The notes below the pieces were generated by a model. It was not told where the DNA came from and ran no database searches. It saw only the letters and a list, made by a program, of their open reading frames with translations. Source: Candidatus Wirthbacteria bacterium CG2_30_54_11 (GTDB taxonomy: Bacteria; Patescibacteriota; CG2-30-54-11). Taken from it: a stretch of 15,983 bases of DNA. The first letter of the stretch is position 1, and every line of letters begins with the position of its first letter. Position numbers and translations under genes: made by a program. This document shows, in pieces, positions 6,392-13,697 of the stretch. Location: NCBI GenBank assembly GCA_001873755.1, contig MNZT01000060.1, forward strand, positions 1-15,983. Reading direction: 5' to 3'.

Positions 6392-8251
6392 ATGCCCGAT
6401 ATAGTAGAATGGCACCGGATTCTTCAATTAATCTCGTCGCTCATGCCCCTCAGACAACCGAAAGCTCTCACCTTAATAACAAATTTCTCCTTTCGCCAGA
6501 CACTGCAGACGACGGCCTTTATTCTCCTCGCCCTCATTTTCGCTGTGGCGCCGCTGATCTACCACGCACAGGCATTCCTGGTGTTCGACATCCCGAAGCT
6601 TACCCTTATTCAAGGCGGCATTGAGCTGGCATTCACACTCTACCTGATATCCGTTCTTGCCGGTCCATGGGCGCGTTTCCGGTGGCACCGTCCGTCTCGA
6701 ACCATTATCTGCCTGCTCGTATATATACTCTTGGCCGTTCTCTCTACTCTGACGGCATATTCCCCCCGCCAGGCGTGGTGGGGCAGTACTTACCGCCGTC
6801 AGGGATTATTTCTGCTCTTTCACTATCTGGCGCTGTTTTGGATGGTGCTCGACATAGGGCGGAACCGGTGGCATCGCCGAATCATTCTCGCCGGGGTCGT
6901 CTCCGGCGGACTGAGCCTTGCGATCATCTCGCTCCTCGAATACTGGAATATCCCAGCCTACAGCAGCTGGAAGTCAGCCGGCGCATACGCAGGAAGACTG
7001 GTCGGTTCTTTTGGTCAACCGAACTATACGGCGGCGTATCTCGGCATGACGCTCCCCTTTTTCTTTCTCGGCCTGCGAGCAAAATCTGCAGCCTTCCGGC
7101 TGCTTTCCTCCCTCGGCCTACTTTGCTCCCTGATCGCCCTCTGGGGTACCGGTTCTCGTTCAACTTGGATGGGATTGATTATTGTGGCAGCTTGTTTCAC
7201 CGCTCTCACCTTTCGCCGGCAGATACTCCTCTCAAAAAGCATCAAAACAACTGCCTTTCTGGGATCTATCGCTGTCTGCCTAGTCGGCCTGAGCCTCCTC
7301 TCGACTCAAAATTCACTTTCCTGGAGGATAGGGGAGCTCCTGCACCCGGAAGGCTGGAACAAAATCGAGCGGTTCCAGATCTGGGACCGCTCGCTTACGC
7401 TGATCGCTCAAAAACCACTCCTCGGCTATGGCCTGGATAATCTGGAGCTTGTATTCCCGGGCTCCCTGCGGTCAACCGATACCCATCTCATGACGGTGTA
7501 TGTCGACCGGGCCCATAGTCTTTTCCTCGATCAGGCAGCGGCCGTCGGCATCCCCGGGACTATAGCCTGGCTCTTTTTCCTCGGAGCTGCCCTCCTGCGC
7601 ACAGTACGGCTCTCCTGGTTGAGAGACAGGAACTGGTGGAAGCTATCCTGCGCTTTCGGCATCGCACTGTATCTCGTGCGCGGGAGCATGGATATGGGAA
7701 ACATCACGCTCGACGCCCTGCTCTGGCTGCTGCTTGCTTTGATGCTCGCTGATAACCGCCCACCAGACCGCCAGGCTGAACAGACACAACCTCCACTCGC
7801 GCGCATCCTCTCGTTCGCAATCGTGCTGCCGATAATTGCCTTCTGCGCTGGCCTGATCGGGACGAACTACCGCATCATGCAAGCGGATATTCTTTATAAA
7901 CAAGGTCTTCGACAGGAAAACGCCAGCCCGGAGACCGCCGCCGCGCTCTGGCAAAAAGCCATCAAGGCAAACCCTCAGGTTGAGCTGTACCGTCTGAAGC
8001 TGGCCGATCTGGCCTTAAGACAGGGATACGATGCTATCAAATCTGAAAATAAAGACCCGTGGAACCTCATCGCCGCCACCGCACTTCTATCGTGGGATCA
8101 GAGGGGAGGGGAGTCTGCCGACTACTACTTCCGTCGGGGGCAACTCTATCAGTATGCTCAGACAACAGTGACATCGGACTGGCAGGAGCTCTCATCACGA
8201 TATTTCGAACAGGCTCACCGACTGGCACCCTATAAATTCGCCTCCCCCTAG
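6392..8251 (+). CDS. Wzy/O-antigen-ligase-like polytopic membrane protein with TPR-like tail
   Basis: This 619-residue integral membrane protein has about 10-12 hydrophobic segments and the signatures of the O-antigen ligase/polymerase (Wzy_C) family: RLVGSFGQPNYTAAYLGMTL (the G.f..PN motif), GTGSRSTWMGLI, RFQIWDRSLTLIAQKPLLGYGLDN, and RAHSLFLDQAAAVGIPG (periplasmic His loop). Such proteins polymerise lipid-linked glycans or ligate them to an acceptor outside the membrane. After the last membrane span (about residue 495) a soluble tail of about 120 residues (ADILYKQGLRQ..., WQKAIKANPQVELYRLKLADLALRQG..., YFEQAHRLAPYKF) looks like two or three TPR-type helix pairs. I see no Shine-Dalgarno at the ATG at 6392; the ATG at 6443 is an alternative. 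It is divergent from tsaD and likely works on an S-layer or surface glycan. Acceptor unknown. Confidence 0.85.
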   Translation: MPDIVEWHRILQLISSLMPLRQPKALTLITNFSFRQTLQTTAFILLALIFAVAPLIYHAQAFLVFDIPKLTLIQGGIELAFTLYLISVLAGPWARFRWHRPSRTIICLLVYILLAVLSTLTAYSPRQAWWGSTYRRQGLFLLFHYLALFWMVLDIGRNRWHRRIILAGVVSGGLSLAIISLLEYWNIPAYSSWKSAGAYAGRLVGSFGQPNYTAAYLGMTLPFFFLGLRAKSAAFRLLSSLGLLCSLIALWGTGSRSTWMGLIIVAACFTALTFRRQILLSKSIKTTAFLGSIAVCLVGLSLLSTQNSLSWRIGELLHPEGWNKIERFQIWDRSLTLIAQKPLLGYGLDNLELVFPGSLRSTDTHLMTVYVDRAHSLFLDQAAAVGIPGTIAWLFFLGAALLRTVRLSWLRDRNWWKLSCAFGIALYLVRGSMDMGNITLDALLWLLLALMLADNRPPDRQAEQTQPPLARILSFAIVLPIIAFCAGLIGTNYRIMQADILYKQGLRQENASPETAAALWQKAIKANPQVELYRLKLADLALRQGYDAIKSENKDPWNLIAATALLSWDQRGGESADYYFRRGQLYQYAQTTVTSDWQELSSRYFEQAHRLAPYKFASP

Positions 8252-8300
8252 CTTTACTTTACCCATCTCCTGTGTCAATCTACACCTGACTTGGAACCAG

Positions 8301-8316
8301 GTTTCCACGTGGAAAC
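8301..8316. promoter_or_regulatory. parS-like palindrome (GTTTCCACGTGGAAAC), copy 2
   Basis: This is an exact second copy of the 16-bp palindrome at 5825-5840. If the FemAB gene starts at the GTG at 8336, as its Shine-Dalgarno suggests, the site lies in non-coding sequence between the ligase gene (stop at 8251) and the FemAB gene. It could be a chromosome-segregation site or an operator for a dimeric regulator. Confidence 0.45.
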
Positions 8317-8335
8317 ATTTACCGCAGAGGTGCCC

Positions 8336-9400
8336 GTGCCGCGCAAAAGACCTCCCGCTTCCAACCCCAAATTCACGATTACTTCCCTCTCCTCCATCGA
8401 CCGGGAGGTATGGGACGACTTTATCGCTCTGCACAGCCCCGGCAACCTGCTGCAAAGCTACGCTTGGGGTGATTTCAAACATCTGATGGGAGACACCGTC
8501 CTCCGATATGGCCTGCTCTACCAACAGGAAATCGTCGGTGCTGCCCAAATCGTCATCCACAAAAGGCTCTTGGGCGGATCTACGGCGTCTCTCGCCCGTG
8601 GCCCGGTCATGGCAGGCACAACGCCCAAACTCATGCTGTACTTCGTCGAACACCTGTCCCAAATCTGCCACGCCTCCCTGACCACCGACCTGATCGTGGA
8701 GCCTCTTCTTCCGGATGTCCCGGTTGCGGCCTGGGCACAGCTGGGTTTTCGACCTACTTCTCCAGTACAGCCTGGACATACTACTCAGATAGATCTGAAC
8801 GCCTCTGATCTCATGGCAACCTTTAAACCAAAGACCCGCTACAATATCCGGCTGGCAGAAAAAAAGGAAGTACAAATAAGTGCCTCCACAGAAAAGAAGG
8901 GTCTGGAGGAACTGTACCGCCTGCTGATGGTGACTGCAGGGCGCCAGGGGGTATCATTTTATCCGCTTGACTACTATCAGACCCTGTTCGACACTTTTTC
9001 GCCCACCGGAGATATTGTCATCATGACTGCCCGGCATGAGGACGACATCCTGGCTTCGCTGCTGCTGGTCTTTTATCAAAACACTGCGTTCTACCTGTTC
9101 GGAGGGACCGACGATCTCAAACGCGAGTATATGGCCAACTACCTGCTCCACTACGGCGCCATGAAATTCGCACGGGAAAAAGGCGCGCAGCGGTACGATT
9201 TCTGGGGTGTCGCCCTCCCGGGTGACCCTCTAGCTGAAAAGTGGGCCGGCATCACCAGATTCAAACTGGGATTCTCGGGATCTCTGGTGCAATACCCGTC
9301 TGCGTGGCGCCGCATCTACCACCCCTTCTGGCCCCGCGTTCGCTCCCTTCTATCTGCTCTCCGCACCATCCCTTCTTTCTTTCACCGCCATACAGCCTGA
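8336..9400 (+). CDS. FemAB-family peptidoglycan bridge-forming transferase, copy 1
   Basis: FemAB/FemX proteins use aminoacyl-tRNA to add amino acids to the stem peptide of lipid II in the cytoplasm. This protein has two GNAT-like halves typical of the family. Visible signatures: NLLQSYAWGDFKHLMG near the N-terminus, RGPVMAGTTPKL, PKTRYNIRLAEKKEVQI (the K..RYNIR.AE.k.v motif), the C-terminal LLVFYQNTAFYLFGGTDD...NYLLHYGAMKFAREKGAQRYDFWGV and ITRFKLGFSG. I chose GTG 8336 (354 residues) with AGAGG five bases upstream. The frame is open to a TTG at 8291, but that would put the palindrome at 8301-8316 inside a non-conserved N-terminal extension. It is followed 18 bases later by a paralogue. Amino-acid specificity cannot be told. 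Confidence 0.88.
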   Translation: MPRKRPPASNPKFTITSLSSIDREVWDDFIALHSPGNLLQSYAWGDFKHLMGDTVLRYGLLYQQEIVGAAQIVIHKRLLGGSTASLARGPVMAGTTPKLMLYFVEHLSQICHASLTTDLIVEPLLPDVPVAAWAQLGFRPTSPVQPGHTTQIDLNASDLMATFKPKTRYNIRLAEKKEVQISASTEKKGLEELYRLLMVTAGRQGVSFYPLDYYQTLFDTFSPTGDIVIMTARHEDDILASLLLVFYQNTAFYLFGGTDDLKREYMANYLLHYGAMKFAREKGAQRYDFWGVALPGDPLAEKWAGITRFKLGFSGSLVQYPSAWRRIYHPFWPRVRSLLSALRTIPSFFHRHTA

Positions 9401-9418
9401 CCCTTATCTGCAGAATCC

Positions 9419-10471
9419 ATGTTCACCCTGATCGCCTCACCGGATACCACATCATGGGATAGCGACCTCGCCCGGCTGCCGTCCCCTCATATCCTGCAGA
9501 CGAGCTCATGGGCAGACTTCAAACAGTCGCACCACTGGCAGCCGCTGTATGTGTATGATAACAATCTTCGCCTGCCTGTCCTCGTCCTCAAACGCAGACT
9601 GTCCCCGCTATCTACCTCCATCCTCTATGTCCCCCGCGGACCTGCGCTCGACTGGACCAACCCTGCCTCTGCTCCCGTCCTTGCTGAACTGCTGTCGTTC
9701 CTAACGCATAATCTCACTCCCAGGCACGACGCCGTGCTGGTCAAAGTAGAATGTGAAGCCCGATTCGACAACCAGCCGATCGAATCCATTTTTCGTACCA
9801 GTCATTTCGCCCCCTCCTCTCTCCATCCCCAATTCAAAAAAACCATGTGGATAGATCTCAGACCGAAAGAAGATGAGATACTTAATACTTTTCACCAAAA
9901 GACCCGTTACAATATCAGACTGGCAGAACGAAAGGGTGTGGATATCAAAGATGAAACTTCGGACCAGGCCCTTCGCCTTTTTTACGATCTGCACCTGTCC
10001 ACAGGGGCGCGCGGCCACTTCCCGGTACGGTCTTTTGTCTACTACGAGCAGCTGTGGAAAAGCCTCCTTTCTGTAGACAGGGCGAAGCTTTTTCTGGCCT
10101 GGCACCAGGGCGACCTCCTGGGCGGAGTGTTCCTCTTCGCTTTTGCCGACCGCGTCTACTACCAGTACGGCGCCTCGGGAGAAACAAAACGCGATTTCAT
10201 GCCCAATCATCTCCTCCAGTGGCACTCCATGTGTTGGGCAAAACAAGAAGGATTTAAAATCTATGACATGGTTGGACTGCCGGAAGAGCCGGACCCGCAC
10301 GACCCTTTCTACGGCGTGTGGAGGTTCAAACAGGGGTTCCAGGGGGAAACGAAAAACTTCATCGGAGCCATGGACTGTTTCCCTTCTGCCGGCAGCCGGA
10401 AGCTATGGAATGCCCTCTATCCGCTTTCCAAACGCTGGCTGTGGCACATCAGACACGATGTCTTTTTCTAG
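9419..10471 (+). CDS. FemAB-family peptidoglycan bridge-forming transferase, copy 2
   Basis: This 350-residue paralogue has the same fold as the preceding protein: HILQTSSWADFKQSHHW at the N-terminus, STSILYVPRGPALDW, HQKTRYNIRLAERKGVDI, the C-terminal ADRVYYQYGASG...PNHLLQWHSMCWAKQEGFKIYDMVGLPEE and VWRFKQGFQGE. Tandem FemAB genes commonly add successive residues of a cross-bridge (FemA/FemB in staphylococci), so the pair may build a bridge of more than one residue. No clear Shine-Dalgarno precedes the ATG. The stop is 12 bases before the MurE-like start, indicating one transcript and a shared function in stem and bridge synthesis. Confidence 0.88.
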   Translation: MFTLIASPDTTSWDSDLARLPSPHILQTSSWADFKQSHHWQPLYVYDNNLRLPVLVLKRRLSPLSTSILYVPRGPALDWTNPASAPVLAELLSFLTHNLTPRHDAVLVKVECEARFDNQPIESIFRTSHFAPSSLHPQFKKTMWIDLRPKEDEILNTFHQKTRYNIRLAERKGVDIKDETSDQALRLFYDLHLSTGARGHFPVRSFVYYEQLWKSLLSVDRAKLFLAWHQGDLLGGVFLFAFADRVYYQYGASGETKRDFMPNHLLQWHSMCWAKQEGFKIYDMVGLPEEPDPHDPFYGVWRFKQGFQGETKNFIGAMDCFPSAGSRKLWNALYPLSKRWLWHIRHDVFF

Positions 10472-10483
10472 TGGAGAACAGCT

Positions 10484-11833
10484 ATGAGATCGGCCGGGAC
10501 GCAGCATACGCTCAAGCAGAAAATTAAAAATTTCTACCATCTCCTCCTGGCCATGCAGGCTGCCATCAGCGCCGGGTTCCCGGCCCGCAAACTGCTAGTA
10601 ATCGGCGTGACCGGAACTGACGGCAAGACGACCACGACCTCGATGATCTACCATCTGCTGAAAAAATCGGGCCAGAAAACCGCTCTCATCAATACTATCC
10701 AGGCGTATATCGGAGACGAAGAGATCCAGACCGGCCTCCATGTCACCACGCAGGATCCCCGCGAACTCCAGCCTCTTCTGCAAAAAATCCTCAACCGGGG
10801 ATTTGAAGTCGTGGTGCTCGAGACCACCTCGCACGGACTGCAGCAGCACCGGGTGTGGGGGGTCGACTTCGATACCGCCGTCATCACCAACGTGCACGAA
10901 GACCACCTCGACTACCATGGCACGGCCGATGAATATCTGAAGGCAAAAGCGGCCTTGTTCTTTTCTCTGGCTCACTCCCGGGATAAGGGGATCCCCAAAA
11001 CTGTCGTCCTCAACGCCGGCGACCGCTCCTATCCGCTGCTGTCGCGGGCAAAAGCCGGAACCACCTGGGCCTACGATACCGCGCAGTTCACTCCCAAGAT
11101 GGAGCACCAGCAGGCACTGTGGTCGGATAAAGTACTGGCCACGGCGGATGGAATATCCTTCGACCTCTGCACTATAAGCGGACAGGTGTCGACCTCTATC
11201 CCTCTGATCGGGTCGTACAATGTCGAAAACGCGCTGGCAGCCGCCTGCGCGGCACTCTCTTCCGGCTGCACCCTGGAATCAATCGCTGCCGCTTTTCCTT
11301 CGCTGCCTCAGATACGCGGACGCATGCAAAAAGTCCCCAGCGACCGCCCCTGTACGATTCTTGTCGATTTTGCCCATACTCCGGCGGCCCTCACCCGGGC
11401 CTTGACCGAACTGAGGAAGATCACAAAAGGCAGACTGATCGTCGTGTTCGGCTGCGCCGGAGAGCGGGACCCGGGCAGGAGAACCATGGGCAAGGTCGCA
11501 GCCCTTCTCGCCGATGTCATGATCATCACCAACGAAGACAACCGAAGTGAGCCGGTAGAATCGATTATGGCGGAAATCGCCAGGTGTGCGGCAGACGGCG
11601 GCGCTAAAAAAGGTGCTGTGGAAAAGCCGCAGGTCAACCGTACGCCAACGTATTATTGCCTGCCTGACCGGGAAGAAGCCATACGTTTTGCTCTGCACCT
11701 CGCCGCCGCCGGAGACCTTGTGGATATCACCGGTAAGGGGCATGAGCAGTCCCTCAATGTTGACGGGGCAGAACTTCCGTGGGACGACGTATCTACGGTA
11801 GAGAAAATCCTGACGGAGGCTGATAAAGCATAG
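10484..11833 (+). CDS. murE: MurE-type UDP-MurNAc-peptide ligase lacking the usual N-terminal domain
   Basis: Mur ligases use ATP to add an amino acid to UDP-MurNAc peptides; MurE adds the third residue. Visible: the P-loop GVTGTDGKTTTT at 41-52; ETTSHGLQQHRVWG; TNVHEDHLDYHGTADEYLKAKAALF with the carbamylated-lysine region at 153-155; IGSYNVENALAAACA; IRGRMQKV; LVDFAHTPAAL; VFGCAGERDPGRRTMG; ITGKGHEQ. At 449 residues it is shorter than typical MurE (about 490). The P-loop begins at residue 41 instead of about 110, so most of the UDP-binding domain 1 is missing. The specificity motif, DNPR in diaminopimelate enzymes, reads EDNR here (TNEDNRSEPV, 349-358). GGAG seven bases upstream supports the ATG. 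It could be a MurE-like ligase with another amino acid or substrate. Confidence 0.85.
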   Translation: MRSAGTQHTLKQKIKNFYHLLLAMQAAISAGFPARKLLVIGVTGTDGKTTTTSMIYHLLKKSGQKTALINTIQAYIGDEEIQTGLHVTTQDPRELQPLLQKILNRGFEVVVLETTSHGLQQHRVWGVDFDTAVITNVHEDHLDYHGTADEYLKAKAALFFSLAHSRDKGIPKTVVLNAGDRSYPLLSRAKAGTTWAYDTAQFTPKMEHQQALWSDKVLATADGISFDLCTISGQVSTSIPLIGSYNVENALAAACAALSSGCTLESIAAAFPSLPQIRGRMQKVPSDRPCTILVDFAHTPAALTRALTELRKITKGRLIVVFGCAGERDPGRRTMGKVAALLADVMIITNEDNRSEPVESIMAEIARCAADGGAKKGAVEKPQVNRTPTYYCLPDREEAIRFALHLAAAGDLVDITGKGHEQSLNVDGAELPWDDVSTVEKILTEADKA

Positions 11834-11845
11834 TTATCAACACCC

Positions 11846-11874
11846 TTGTCAGAAATAGGGGTTTTATGTATACT
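11846..11874 (+). promoter_or_regulatory. Sigma-70-type promoter of hsp20
   Basis: TTGTCA (11846-11851) and TATACT (11869-11874) are separated by 17 bases, about 50 bases before the hsp20 start codon. No CIRCE (TTAGCACTC-N9-GAGTGCTAA) heat-shock operator is visible. Confidence 0.7.
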
Positions 11875-11924
11875 CCTAACGAATAGCGGATCAGACACCC
11901 CCCGTCAAATAAAAAGGAGCATAA

Positions 11925-12401
11925 ATGGCTTGGACACCATTTGGTAAATCCAGCACGTCAACCGTCAAACAGCCCATGACCCTGGATGAAGCCAAACAGA
12001 CCATGGTCCCCCCGCCGCAGGAAATGCCGCACCAGCAGCAGCCTCAGGATGAGAACTGGTTTTCGAACTTCGAAGGCCAGCTGGCCGTCGATGTCTACCA
12101 GACCGCCAGTGATATCGTCATCAAGGCTCCCATCGCCGGAGTCGAGCCGAACAATATCGATATCGCGATCACGGACGACGTCGTCACGGTCAAAGGCGAA
12201 CGCCTGGTAGAATCCGATATCAAACAGGAAGATTACTACTGCCAGGAATGCTACTACGGCGTATTTTCCCGTTCTATCATCCTGCCGGTCGCCGTCGCCA
12301 CCGACGAAGCGGAAGCCACCTTTGTAAATGGCGTCCTCACGATCACCATCCCCAAAGCAGAAAAAGCCCGCACCAAGAAACTGGAGATCCGCGCGCTGTG
12401 A
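11925..12401 (+). CDS. hsp20: Small heat-shock protein (Hsp20/alpha-crystallin)
   Basis: This 158-residue ATP-independent holdase binds unfolding proteins. The first 45 residues are polar and Gln/Pro-rich and probably disordered. The alpha-crystallin domain follows from about residue 48 (FEGQLAVDVYQTASDIVIKA) through GVEPNNIDIAITDDVVTVKGER, the YYCQECYYGVFSRSIILPVAV strand and the family hallmark ATFVNGVLTITIPKAE (A.f.nGvL.i..Pk), ending in a short basic tail. AAGGAG lies about six bases before the ATG. It has its own promoter and a terminator behind it, so it is probably monocistronic. The two cysteines in YYCQECYYG are unusual for the family and could be redox-sensitive. Confidence 0.93.
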   Translation: MAWTPFGKSSTSTVKQPMTLDEAKQTMVPPPQEMPHQQQPQDENWFSNFEGQLAVDVYQTASDIVIKAPIAGVEPNNIDIAITDDVVTVKGERLVESDIKQEDYYCQECYYGVFSRSIILPVAVATDEAEATFVNGVLTITIPKAEKARTKKLEIRAL

Positions 12402-12423
12402 TTTTCCCCTTCCATCCGTCAGC

Positions 12424-12453
12424 AAAGCTCCGCCTCATCAGTGGAGCTTTTTT
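12424..12453 (+). terminator. Rho-independent terminator of hsp20
   Basis: AAAGCTCC (12424-12431) and GGAGCTTT (12443-12450) form an 8-bp stem with an 11-base loop. T residues continue to 12453 (a six-T run). It begins 22 bases after the hsp20 stop. Confidence 0.85.
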
Positions 12454-12468
12454 ATATCCGATAAGGGT

Positions 12469-12498
12469 TTGACGCTTCCACGGCAAACACCTTATACT
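12469..12498 (+). promoter_or_regulatory. Promoter of the nucleotidyltransferase gene
   Basis: TTGACG (12469-12474) and TATACT (12493-12498) have an 18-base spacer, just after the hsp20 terminator and about 40 bases before the next start codon. Confidence 0.7.
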
Positions 12499-12539
12499 GA
12501 CCGCGTGACTGGTCTAAAAGAACAACAAAAAGGGGAGTG

Positions 12540-13625
12540 ATGAAAGCCATCATCTGGGCAGCGGGACTGGGGACGCGACTGAGGCCTCTCACTGAACATA
12601 TACCCAAATCCATGATCCCGGTGGGCGCCGAGCCCATGATCGTGCACGCTATGCGCCAGTGCAAGGCAGCCGGAATCGAAGATATCATGATCAACCTGCA
12701 CTATTTCCCGCAGGTGGTCCAGGACTACCTGGGAACCGGGGAACAGCTCGGGGTCCACCTCTCCTTCGCCATAGAGGAAGAACTGCTGGAAAATGCCGGT
12801 GCCGTGATAAATGTCCGGAACTTTTTCGGCGGGGAGCCATTCCTGGCTTTTGCGAGCGACAACCTCACCGACATCGATCTGGGCGCTCTGATCGCGCATC
12901 ATCGGACAAAAGGCGGCATAGCAACGATCGCTACGGCGCTGGCTGATGATGTGACCCAATATGGCATTGTCGAGTGTGACGAAGAGACCCGCATCCTGTC
13001 GTTCCAGGAAAAACCACTGGCCTCTGAAGCGAAAAGCAACCGCATCGCAACCTGCATTTATGTATTCGAGCCAGACATTTTCAAGCATCTGCCCCGAAAG
13101 CCGGAAAAATATCATTTTGGCAGGCAGGTGTTCCCAAAACTGCTGGAACAGCATCTTCCGTTGTTTGCCTTCCATTCGACCGCCTACTGGAATGATATCG
13201 GGAACCCCGACAACTACCTGCTCGCCAACTTTGATGCTCTTGCGGAACGGGTGAAACTGGCAATTCCTTTTGAGAAAACCGCTCCTCAACAATTCATGGG
13301 CAAACAAACACATATGGCACCGGACGCCATGATCATCCCCCCAGTCATCATAGGAAACGGTTGCCATATCGCATCCGGAGCCGTGATCGGCCCTTTTGCC
13401 TCTATCGGAAACTGTTCCACGATCGAAGACGGTGCTGTCATCTCACATTCTGTCCTGTTCGACCATAACCGGATCGGGACGGGAGCCGTGGTGAAAAACT
13501 CCATTCTCGGACGCCACTGCATGATCTATCCCCAGAACCGAATAGAAAATCTGGTCCTCGGTGAAGGCAGCCTCGTACATAAAACGAGCATCTCCAACCA
13601 AGTCAGTCTGGCAAGGGGAACATAA
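12540..13625 (+). CDS. Sugar-phosphate nucleotidyltransferase with left-handed beta-helix domain
   Basis: This 361-residue enzyme of the NDP-sugar pyrophosphorylase family makes NDP-sugars from sugar-1-phosphate and NTP. The N-terminal catalytic part has MKAIIWAAGLGTRLRPLTEHIPKSMIPVG (the GxGTRLxPLT...PK signature), FLAFASDNLTDIDL at the metal-binding Asp position, QYGIVECDEETRILSFQEKP and YWNDIGNPDNYLLAN. From about residue 255 hexapeptide repeats follow (APDAMIIPPVIIGNGCHIASGAVIGPFASIGN...), a left-handed beta-helix often used for oligomerisation or acyl/acetyl transfer. The overall plan resembles GDP-mannose or glucose-1-phosphate pyrophosphorylases and archaeal bifunctional enzymes; the exact sugar is unclear. 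I chose ATG 12540 after AAGGGG; GTG 12537 is in frame. It probably supplies activated sugar for the surface glycan. Confidence 0.87.
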   Translation: MKAIIWAAGLGTRLRPLTEHIPKSMIPVGAEPMIVHAMRQCKAAGIEDIMINLHYFPQVVQDYLGTGEQLGVHLSFAIEEELLENAGAVINVRNFFGGEPFLAFASDNLTDIDLGALIAHHRTKGGIATIATALADDVTQYGIVECDEETRILSFQEKPLASEAKSNRIATCIYVFEPDIFKHLPRKPEKYHFGRQVFPKLLEQHLPLFAFHSTAYWNDIGNPDNYLLANFDALAERVKLAIPFEKTAPQQFMGKQTHMAPDAMIIPPVIIGNGCHIASGAVIGPFASIGNCSTIEDGAVISHSVLFDHNRIGTGAVVKNSILGRHCMIYPQNRIENLVLGEGSLVHKTSISNQVSLARGT

Positions 13626-13637
13626 TTCGGGTATACT
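13608..13637 (+). promoter_or_regulatory. Promoter of the solute-binding lipoprotein gene
   Basis: TATACT (13632-13637) lies in GTATACTCATATGAT, a near copy of the element at 15479-15493. A weak CTGGCA (13608-13613) is 18 bases upstream. Transcription would start near 13644, so the ATG at 13641 is too early and the start at 13698 is preferred. Confidence 0.55.
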
Positions 13638-13697
13638 CATATGATGCATATCGACAAAACAGCCCCAAAACCCAACCCCACAAAGGGAACCGGCAAG

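Noticed and set aside
6380..6394. CATGAT-TTC-ATCATG inverted repeat over the start of the Wzy-type gene
   Set aside because: A 6-bp repeat of this composition is easily found by chance and has no second copy. It is kept only as a weak operator candidate.
6667..7440. Long open frame (257 codons) in another frame inside the Wzy-type gene
   Set aside because: The protein is rich in Pro, Arg and Ser without motifs, while the overlapping frame has clear family signatures. It is a shadow of GC-rich coding sequence.
9701..10300. 199-codon frame opposite the second FemAB gene
   Set aside because: It is antisense to a conserved gene, with a composition explained by the codon usage of the real gene.
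11831..11840. TTATCAACA resembling a DnaA box after murE
   Set aside because: It is a single copy with one mismatch to TTATNCACA, with no cluster and no AT-rich unwinding region beside it.
12492..13367. 291-codon frame opposite the nucleotidyltransferase gene
   Set aside because: It is antisense to a well-supported gene and shows no motif, ribosome-binding site or sensible start.
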